In this document: in pieces, positions 58,335-64,000 of the stretch
How the letters are laid out: each line of letters begins with the position of its first letter
Position numbering within the stretch: the stretch's first letter is position 1
NCBI RefSeq assembly: GCF_006539525.1
Contig: NZ_BJNE01000005.1
Span: 1-64,000 of the forward strand
Source of the DNA: Glutamicibacter nicotianae
Lineage (GTDB): Bacteria; Actinomycetota; Actinomycetes; Actinomycetales; Micrococcaceae
Reading direction: 5' to 3'
Length of the DNA stretch: 64,000 bases
Notes under the pieces: model-generated
Told to the model about the DNA's origin: nothing
Seen by the model: only the letters and a program-made list of their open reading frames with translations
Databases searched by the model: none
Translations under genes and position numbers: made by a program

Positions 58335-58363
58335 TTGACTAAAATCTAGGTTGGCACCTATGC
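58335..58363 (+). promoter_or_regulatory. Promoter of the Lrp/AsnC gene
   Basis: TTGACT (58335-58340), a 17-bp spacer and CTATGC (58358-58363) lie about 35 bp before the start codon. Confidence 0.5.
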
Positions 58364-58397
58364 ACGCGCAACACAACCTGTCTCAGGAGACCACCAC

Positions 58398-58880
58398 ATG
58401 AATTCGGATACGTATCAGCTCGATGAAACCGACCGGCGTATCCTTCTGGCACTCGATGCGGATCCGCGTGTGCCCATCATGATGCTGGCCCAGCAGCTGG
58501 GCCTTGCCCGCGGCACTGTGCAGACGCGTTTGGAACGCCTGGCCCATTCAGGTGCCTTGCGCCCGAACACCTCGCGAATCCTTCCAGCGGCCATGGGCCG
58601 AGGCGTCAGCGCTTTCGTGAGCGCCGAGTTGAACCAGGCCAGCTTGAATGAGGCCATCGCCGCGCTGCGCCAGATCCCTGAAGTTCTCGAGTGCGTCGCT
58701 CCTGCCGGCGATACCGACCTCTTGATTCGCGTGGCCGCGACCGACCCGGATGACCTCTACCGTGTTAGCGAAGAGATCCGCTTGTGCCCGGGCATAACCC
58801 GCACTTCGACCTCGATGATCCTGCGCGATGTCATCCCGTTCCGCACCACCGAGCTGCTCAAGAAGCTGAGCAAGGACTGA
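58398..58880 (+). CDS. Lrp/AsnC-family transcriptional regulator
   Basis: The 160-residue protein has a helix-turn-helix near the N-terminus (LDETDRRILLALDADPRVPIMMLAQQLGLARGTVQTRLERLAHSG) and an RAM effector domain (LNEAIAALRQIPEVLECVAPAGDTDLLIRVAATDPDDLYRV). These proteins sense amino acids. GGAGACC precedes the ATG. It is convergent with the MFS gene and has a terminator at 58913. Its target is not evident; the divergent HTH gene is possible. Confidence 0.9.
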   Translation: MNSDTYQLDETDRRILLALDADPRVPIMMLAQQLGLARGTVQTRLERLAHSGALRPNTSRILPAAMGRGVSAFVSAELNQASLNEAIAALRQIPEVLECVAPAGDTDLLIRVAATDPDDLYRVSEEIRLCPGITRTSTSMILRDVIPFRTTELLKKLSKD

Positions 58881-58912
58881 ATCCAAGCGAGTAACGGGCA
58901 GAATCGCCAATC

Positions 58913-58956
58913 CCGTTGCCGGCACCGAAATGTCGCCGGCAACGGCGTTTGTTTTT
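58913..58956 (+). terminator. Terminator after the Lrp-type gene
   Basis: CCGTTGCCGGC (58913-58923) pairs with GCCGGCAACGG (58935-58945), followed by CGTTTGTTTTT. Confidence 0.85.
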
Positions 58957-60109
58957 ATGAGCTGGATGGCACTTCCTGGAGCTTGGCAGCGGGCAGGTAT
59001 TTCGCCGAGCGGAGCACCTGCAGCATTGACAGCACGCAGAGCACAGCAAGCATCGAGATGAATAACGCCGGGTGCGCGACCGTCCGCCAGAGTGCAAAGA
59101 ATGTCGGGAAAGTGAAACCGATGAAACAGCACATGTAGAACCTGCCGGTGAGCTTGCCAACGTCCGCGCTGCCGGCAAGATCCAGGACCTGGCTCAGCCC
59201 GGCAACCAGCAAGATGCCATTGGCAGAACCGGCCACGGCGAAGGCAATGATTCCCAGGATTTCTGAACCGCTGAGCGACACGGCGATCATCAACAGCAGC
59301 GCCGCCAGCGAGGTAGCCAGCCCAGCCATGATCAGCCTGATCTTGCCCAGGTCGTTGAATCTCTTGACGAATGGCTGGATCACTGTGCCCATGCCCATGG
59401 TGACCACGACAGCCAAGGTGGTGTAGAACAGGCTGGACTCGCCCGCACCACTGCTCAGCGCGGGGACTACCGCAAAGCCTGTCGCTGCCATGCCGAAGAC
59501 CCATGGGGCTGCGGGCAGGACAACACGGTAGAACCGCTGGAGGTTTGCCGGGGTTGTCGCTTCACCCCGCGAACTGCGCCCTGCTGGTTCAAGCGCAGGA
59601 GCTTCACGGGTTGTGAACATCAGCAGCAGCCAGGCAAAAGCGGTGGCGGCATGAACGATATACGCCAGTTCCGGGCTGCCGCTGGCTCCGACGATGGCCC
59701 CTGAAATGACCGGGCCAAGGGCGAATCCCAGCGATGTGCACAGCGCGGCGCGCGTTGCACCGGCGGCGCCGGGACTGAGCAATTTCACCCAGCTGGTGAT
59801 GGCGACCATGGCCAAGCCCATGCCGAAGCCGGTGAAGATGCGGCCCGCATAGAGGCCGGACTCGTGAAGCGATCCGACCATGAGCCCGAAGGATCCCAGA
59901 ATCGAGCAGGCCAGGGCGAGCAGCGAGAAAGGCTTGCGTCCGTATCTGTCGGCCCAGGGGCCGCCGAATGCCAAGGCAGGGATCATGCCTGCCAGGTAGC
60001 TGCCCATGACCAGCATCGCCTCGAACTCGCTGAGTTCGCGGAATTGCTGATACCAGCTGATCAGCGAAACGTACTGGTTGGCGCACCATCCGGTAAGCAC
60101 CAGGCACAC
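58955..60109 (-). CDS. MFS transporter with a non-ATG start
   Basis: The 384-residue protein has about 12 helices, the loop motif GGPWADRYGRKPFS after helix 2, and an acidic C-terminus. No ATG lies near the expected start. GTG 60109 is the first usual start codon; the frame continues upstream without ATG (through WWLPG) to a stop within the preceding ArsC-like gene. The true start may be an unusual codon near the end of that gene, which would give a fuller helix 1. It lies 54 bp after the ArsC-like gene and is probably co-transcribed. A metal or oxyanion efflux role is possible from that context. Confidence 0.75.
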   Translation of the reverse strand: MCLVLTGWCANQYVSLISWYQQFRELSEFEAMLVMGSYLAGMIPALAFGGPWADRYGRKPFSLLALACSILGSFGLMVGSLHESGLYAGRIFTGFGMGLAMVAITSWVKLLSPGAAGATRAALCTSLGFALGPVISGAIVGASGSPELAYIVHAATAFAWLLLMFTTREAPALEPAGRSSRGEATTPANLQRFYRVVLPAAPWVFGMAATGFAVVPALSSGAGESSLFYTTLAVVVTMGMGTVIQPFVKRFNDLGKIRLIMAGLATSLAALLLMIAVSLSGSEILGIIAFAVAGSANGILLVAGLSQVLDLAGSADVGKLTGRFYMCCFIGFTFPTFFALWRTVAHPALFISMLAVLCVLSMLQVLRSAKYLPAAKLQEVPSSS

Positions 60110-60162
60110 GCCGGGAAGCCACCACGGAGTCGTCTTACGGGCAGCATCGAGAACAGTAATTT

Positions 60163-60567
60163 CTACCGCTCCATCTCGTGGAACAGTTCACGCACGCGGT
60201 CAGCGATCTCATCGCGGATCATGTTCATCCGTTCCGCACCGGTGATGCCGTCTTCGCTGGGTTCATAGGTGACCCAGCGTTCGGTCTTAATCGACGGATC
60301 GAACTGCGGATTCGCGTCGGTTCCAAGGATCACCACGCGGTCGACTTGCTCGACAACGCGCGGATCAATGGCCTTGGGCGTGCCCTGGGACATGTCGGCG
60401 CCGGCCTGCGAGAGCGATTCAACCGCTTCCTGGTTGATGCCCGAACCTGGGTTGGTTCCAGCCGAGTAGCTGGTCACCTTCCCCTCAGAAATGTAGTCCA
60501 TCAATGCGGCGGCCATTTGCGATTTGCCGGCATTGCGGGAGCAGATGAAAAGTACCGAGTTAGCCAT
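60163..60567 (-). CDS. ArsC-like low-molecular-weight phosphatase, Lys-containing actinobacterial type
   Basis: The 134-residue protein has the P-loop VLFICSRNAGKSQMAAALM, like the actinobacterial ArsC/LMW-phosphatase group, with Cys as nucleophile and Lys where classical CX5R enzymes have Arg. Other parts are SAGTNPGSGINQEAVESLSQAGADMSQGTPK and the VTYEPSEDGITGAERM segment with Asp/Pro near the end. It may reduce arsenate via mycothiol or act as a phosphatase. It is followed by an MFS gene. ATG 60567 is chosen over the longer frame because it starts with the usual MANSVLFIC. Confidence 0.8.
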   Translation of the reverse strand: MANSVLFICSRNAGKSQMAAALMDYISEGKVTSYSAGTNPGSGINQEAVESLSQAGADMSQGTPKAIDPRVVEQVDRVVILGTDANPQFDPSIKTERWVTYEPSEDGITGAERMNMIRDEIADRVRELFHEMER

Positions 60568-60735
60568 GAACCTATTGAACCATTGACCCGCAGGTTGGTG
60601 GCCTTTCAACGGGAAGGTTGCGAAATGTGCCGTGCCGCGCCCCATTACGCAAGATCGTTGTCCTGCCGCTATGGCTAAAAGCTGTGGATGTGGCTACGGT
60701 TATGACTACTCAGCCCACGGCAACAGGAGGAAAAG

Positions 60736-60984
60736 ATGCTCGCAGCGCATAAGAAGATCATTGTCACCGGCGTAGTCGTGATGCTGATTGGTGTTCTCCT
60801 CAGCAGCTTCATTCCGGCCTTGATGTCGTGGGGCCTGAATTCCGGCTATGGCGGAACCCTATTGGCCAGCGTCCCGCTGAGTTTCATTAACGCATTGATC
60901 AGTAACGCGCTCACCCCGTTTGGCGCCGTGCTGGCAGCCATCGGAGTAGCCCTGCACATGGCCGGGGCCAAATCCAACGTCTAG
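60736..60984 (+). CDS. Small membrane protein
   Basis: The 82-residue protein has two hydrophobic helices (IIVTGVVVMLIGVLLSSFIPALMSW and TPFGAVLAAIGVALHM) separated by a Gly-rich loop (NSGYGGTLLASVP). AGGAGG precedes the ATG by 6 bp, and the codon use fits the region. I recognise no family. It is followed by a bidirectional hairpin. Confidence 0.65.
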   Translation: MLAAHKKIIVTGVVVMLIGVLLSSFIPALMSWGLNSGYGGTLLASVPLSFINALISNALTPFGAVLAAIGVALHMAGAKSNV

Positions 60985-61049
60985 TCCCGTTGCTGGCCTG
61001 AGCTCGCGGAACCTAGAACTGCGGTAGTTTGCTGCCCTCAAGCAGCAAC

Positions 61050-61092
61050 CCCAATGACCGGCCCATGATCTGCTCATGGGCGGGCCATTGGG
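61050..61092. terminator. Bidirectional hairpin terminator
   Basis: CCCAATG..GGCCCATGA pairs with TCATGGGC..CATTGGG with one bulge, followed by TTTGCG on the plus strand. It is placed between the small membrane protein gene and the convergent APC permease gene. Confidence 0.75.
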
Positions 61093-61107
61093 TTTGCGGC
61101 TCTTGTG

Positions 61108-62631
61108 CTACTTCAGCAGCTTGCGGGTCCTGATGGTTTCACCCCTGAAGAATGCAGGGTTGCGCAGGCGCATCCACAGCATGATGGCCACGCCGAGCAG
61201 CAGCACGCCAACCCCGAGGATGAACACCATGCCTACTCCCCCGATTTCGGAGCCCGAGCCGTACTCCGGATTCATGGATTCGATGGCAGTGGCAAAGAAC
61301 ATCACCAGCAGCACGATGCCGCCGATCAACGGCGCCAAGAACTTGCAGAAGAAATTCCGGGCATTATCGAACAGCTCACCGCGGAAGTACCAGACGCAGG
61401 CCAACGCGGTCAGCCCGTAGTAGAAGCAGATCATCAGGCCCAGTGCGGTGATGGTATCCCATAGCGCGTTCTCCGAAAGCAGCCGGGTGATCACATAGAA
61501 GCCGGCAGCTGCCGCGGCGGCAGCGAAGGTCGCCACCGACGGGGACATGAAGCGCGCGGAGATCTTCGCGAAACTGGAGGGCAGCGCCTTGTAGTAGCCC
61601 ATGGCCAGCAAGGTGCGCGCCGGCGAGACCATAGTGGACTGCAGCGAGGCAGCCGAGGAAGACAAGATGGCCAGGGACATCAGCATGGCCAGCGGGCCCA
61701 TGATCGGACCGGAAAGCACAGCGAAAATCGATTCCTGGTTCTCCGGGTTGCCTGCGCCCAAACCGGTGGTGCCCACGCCGGCCCAGTAGATCACCCCGAG
61801 CGACACGGCCAGGTATAGCGCGATGATCACCAGCACTGTCCAGGTGGCACCGCGTCCGGGAACCTTCTTCGGATCGGTGGTTTCCTCGTTCATGGTCAGC
61901 GTGACATCCCAGCCCCAGAAGACGAAGATGGACAGCGAGATGCCCGCGGCGAACGCCGAGAAGGTATCGATGCCGGCGGGGTTGAACATCTGCCAGGTAA
62001 TCGGCGTCGGATCATTGGGCTGGCTGGAGGTCAGCGCCATGATGGCAAAGAGCAGCAGCACCGCAACCTGGAACCCGACCAGCACGTACTGGAAGACCTT
62101 GGTGGCGTTCATGCCCCGATAGGAAATCCAGGCGGCCACCGCAATGAACACCAGCGTGGTGGGAATGTTGATCCACAAGTTCGTGGTCAGCTCGGCAATC
62201 CAATCCTGCCCGGTGAGCTGGGCAAGGAGGATGTAGAAGAAGTCCACGGCCACGGCCGCCAGATTGGAGAGCACAATCACCGTCGCGGCGATCAGGCCCC
62301 AGCCGCCCATCCAGCCGATCATCGGCCCGAAGGCACGTGTCGCCCAGGTGAAGGAGGTGCCCGAATCCGGCATGGCGCTGTTCAGCTCGCGGTAGCCCAG
62401 GGCCACCAGCAGCATCGGCAGGAAGCCGGCCAGCAGGATCGCCGGCAGGCTGGTGCCGACTTCGGCCACGGTGGCGCCGAGCCCCGCGGTGAGGGTGTAG
62501 GCCGGGGCGATGCAGGAGATGCCGATAACGACAAGTCCCAGAACGCCCACGGTGCCCTTGGGCAGTCCTTTTTCGTGCAGTCCGCTCTCGGAGCGTGCAG
62601 GCGGCGATGCCTGCCTCAGGTCTTGCGACAT
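61108..62631 (-). CDS. APC-family amino acid/amine permease
   Basis: The 507-residue protein has about 12 helices with the family segments GVLGLVVIGISCIAPAYTLTAGLGATVAEVG (helix 1), NSAMPDSGTSFTWATRAFGPMIGWMGGWG and VFWGWDVTLTMNEETTDPKKVPGRGA. These carriers bring in amino acids or amines. ATG 62631 follows GAAGG. The USP gene and an amine-oxidase-like gene lie directly upstream on the same strand, so polyamine or amine uptake is plausible. Confidence 0.87.
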   Translation of the reverse strand: MSQDLRQASPPARSESGLHEKGLPKGTVGVLGLVVIGISCIAPAYTLTAGLGATVAEVGTSLPAILLAGFLPMLLVALGYRELNSAMPDSGTSFTWATRAFGPMIGWMGGWGLIAATVIVLSNLAAVAVDFFYILLAQLTGQDWIAELTTNLWINIPTTLVFIAVAAWISYRGMNATKVFQYVLVGFQVAVLLLFAIMALTSSQPNDPTPITWQMFNPAGIDTFSAFAAGISLSIFVFWGWDVTLTMNEETTDPKKVPGRGATWTVLVIIALYLAVSLGVIYWAGVGTTGLGAGNPENQESIFAVLSGPIMGPLAMLMSLAILSSSAASLQSTMVSPARTLLAMGYYKALPSSFAKISARFMSPSVATFAAAAAAAGFYVITRLLSENALWDTITALGLMICFYYGLTALACVWYFRGELFDNARNFFCKFLAPLIGGIVLLVMFFATAIESMNPEYGSGSEIGGVGMVFILGVGVLLLGVAIMLWMRLRNPAFFRGETIRTRKLLK

Positions 62632-62784
62632 GGTGGTTACCTTCAAACTTTCAGCGGGGTGTGCGTGCGTCGGCTACAAGTACCGAGCCACCTTCCGTCA
62701 GGGGTCAGTGAGGCGCCGTCCGCGCAGTTTCGCGGCAGGCGTCCGGGGAATATAAGGGGTGGTGCAGGATTTTTGCGGTGTTTC

Positions 62785-63657
62785 CTAGCGGGCCACATCA
62801 AGGGTCGGGATGACGCCGATGGGCACGTTGAGCTGGCCGAGTATCCGCTGGGCCTTGGGCCCGATGAATAGACGGCGCGGAGCGGCCAGCCGGGCGGAAC
62901 CGAGCAGCGCCAGGTCCCCGTCCTGCCAGGACAGCTGGGCCGTGGCTTCATCCAGTCCCTGCCCGGAGACCACCTCGATGGCCGCATCCAGGCCCAGGGA
63001 CTCGGTCAGTTCCTCCAGATAGCTGCGGGTCTTGGCCAGGTGGTCGCCCAGCTCTTGCTCGGAGTTGGCCAGCTCCGCCTGGGAGATGAGCGTGGCCACG
63101 CGCAGCGGCAAAGCGCAGGCGGCGGCGATCCGCGCCGAGAGGCCGATGACCTCGCGTGCGCCGGGCCGGTCCCCGACGAAGGCGGTCAGCCGGGTGATCT
63201 TCCCGTTGGCCGCGCGCAGCGTGGCCAACGACGCCGGCGAGGACATGAATACTGCCATCGGCGATGAATGCAGCAGCGCGTTGGCAATCGCCCCGGGGCT
63301 GAAGAAGCCGGCGCGGTGGCGCTTGCGCCCGCCCAGCACAATCCCGTGCGCCCCGAATTCCTCGCCCAGGGCGATGAGCCCCTCGGCCACCGAGGGCACC
63401 GAGCGGGCTACCGCCGAGGCGGCGATGCCCTCCGGCACCAGGGCCAGGGCTTCGGCCGCCCAGCGGTCCACCTGGGCGGAGAGGATGGTGGAGAATCCAT
63501 GATCCCCGCCGGGGTAGACCGCATTGAACGGGGTGGAGGCTGGCAGCACGATGGCGATCTTCAAGGATGCATCGCGGGTGCCAGCCACCAGGGCGCTGGC
63601 CAGTTCGATGGCTTCGGCACCGCGCTGGTCAGCGGTGTAGCCTACAAGCAATTTCAT
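62785..63657 (-). CDS. Universal stress protein with two tandem USP domains
   Basis: The 290-residue protein has two tandem USP domains (about 1-145: MKLLVGYTADQRGAEAIELASAL.. GIVLGGRKRHRAGFFSPGAIANALL; and about 150-290: RLTAFVGDRPGAREVIGLSARI.. LALLGSARLAAPRRLFIGPKAQRIL). The ATP-binding GxxGS/N pattern in the second is partly changed (LLGSARLA). It probably binds nucleotides and acts in stress. It sits 3 bp after the amine-oxidase-like gene. Confidence 0.87.
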   Translation of the reverse strand: MKLLVGYTADQRGAEAIELASALVAGTRDASLKIAIVLPASTPFNAVYPGGDHGFSTILSAQVDRWAAEALALVPEGIAASAVARSVPSVAEGLIALGEEFGAHGIVLGGRKRHRAGFFSPGAIANALLHSSPMAVFMSSPASLATLRAANGKITRLTAFVGDRPGAREVIGLSARIAAACALPLRVATLISQAELANSEQELGDHLAKTRSYLEELTESLGLDAAIEVVSGQGLDEATAQLSWQDGDLALLGSARLAAPRRLFIGPKAQRILGQLNVPIGVIPTLDVAR

Positions 63658-63660
63658 GGC

Positions 63661-64000
63661 TTAGGCGTTCGCCTCTTCCTTGGCACCGGTCAGCGTGGCC
63701 ACCCCGTCATAGCTCTGGTCGTAATCGGTGCCGTCCAGTGCGGCAATGATGCGTGCGGCCGAGCGCCGGCCCATGCGCACCGCGCCGTCCACGTGCTGGA
63801 ACCCTTCGCCGGCCAGGTCGGAGGAGGAGAAGTAGATCGGTCCGACATTCTCGTTCTGCGCCGGGCCGAAGCGGTGCAGGCCGCCCAAATCGTAGCTGGT
63901 GGCGTAGGCTCCGCGGGTCCATTCCTCGGCGGCGAAGTCCGAGAGGTAGAAGACCTTGGGATCCAGGGCCTTCTCCCCCAGGTAGCCGGCCATGGACTTG
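63661..64000 (-). CDS. C-terminal part of an amine-oxidase-like flavoenzyme
   Basis: About 113 codons of the 3' end remain, with the gene running off the right edge. The end has GPIYFSSSDLAGEGFQHVDGAVRMGRRSAARIIAAL, the FAD-binding C-terminal motif of flavin amine oxidases (..G.hDGAVrsG.raA). Family members oxidise putrescine, histamine or other amines. The adjacent USP and APC permease genes on the same strand support a polyamine/amine catabolism operon. The N-terminus cannot be examined. Confidence 0.8.
   Translation of the reverse strand, partial: KSMAGYLGEKALDPKVFYLSDFAAEEWTRGAYATSYDLGGLHRFGPAQNENVGPIYFSSSDLAGEGFQHVDGAVRMGRRSAARIIAALDGTDYDQSYDGVATLTGAKEEANA

Noticed and set aside
1-64000. 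CRISPR array, rRNA operon, integron or complete prophage
   Set aside because: No regularly spaced direct repeats, rRNA-like sequence or phage structural genes were seen.

Overview
This 64 kb window looks like the chromosome of a high-GC Gram-positive actinobacterium, most likely of the family Micrococcaceae (Arthrobacter/Glutamicibacter-like). The basis is GC-rich coding sequence, several apparently leaderless genes, a uroporphyrinogen-III synthase/winged-helix fusion, a histidase with the Cys-Ser-Gly cofactor motif, Corynebacterium-like HutR-type operators, and an ArsC-like protein of the actinobacterial Lys-containing type. No rRNA, insertion sequence, prophage or CRISPR array is visible. 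One tRNA (Ala, GGC) is present. The genus is an inference.

Layout, left end (1-10.4 kb): an N-terminal gene fragment, a GntR regulator, then a decayed cytosine/pyrimidine module. That module has a PucR regulator with three in-frame TAG codons and a frameshift, and an NCS1 permease without its 5' part, next to an intact fungal-type cytosine deaminase. A creatinine module follows: creatininase, BCCT transporter, creatinase, MHS-family transporter, IclR regulator and a cupin. The creatininase and creatinase promoters carry the same tripartite operator, GCAAC-N3-GTTGC-N7-GCAAC.

10.4-19.8 kb holds housekeeping and stress genes (FMN reductase, RibD-like reductase, tRNA-Ala, VOC protein, efflux MFS, EEP hydrolase, AlkB), a coupled cobA/hemD-like siroheme operon with a 13-codon leader ORF, a PfkB kinase and a second IclR regulator. 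19.8-28.5 kb is a seven-gene sugar uptake and conversion operon (two TIM-barrel isomerase-like enzymes, two Gfo/Idh/MocA dehydrogenases and an ABC importer) divergent from a ROK regulator.

28.5-39 kb contains hutU, a Dps protein, a low-complexity protein gene interrupted by TAG, a DUF3060-like lipoprotein, hutH, panD, a UvrA-like ATPase, a DUF6328-like membrane protein and an MpaB-like oxygenase. hutG lies far away at 51-52 kb. All three hut promoters share a motif resembling the known HutR site.

39-45 kb is a complete ribose operon, rbsRACBKD, under a 32-bp perfect palindrome. 45-51 kb links an MntR-type regulator to a Mn/Zn ABC importer whose promoter carries a near-perfect 22-bp palindrome; a nuclease-like lipoprotein and an SGNH hydrolase lie between. 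The rest (52-64 kb) has a seven-SH3b secreted protein, a PTH2-type peptidyl-tRNA hydrolase, a cupin, membrane proteins, a MerR/TipA-like regulator with a classic 19-bp-spacer promoter, a BldC-like HTH protein, an Lrp regulator, an MFS transporter downstream of an ArsC-like phosphatase, and an APC permease, universal stress protein and amine-oxidase-like fragment at the right edge.

The overall theme is catabolism of small nitrogenous and carbohydrate compounds (creatinine, cytosine, histidine, ribose, modified sugars), each set with a local regulator and a recognisable operator.
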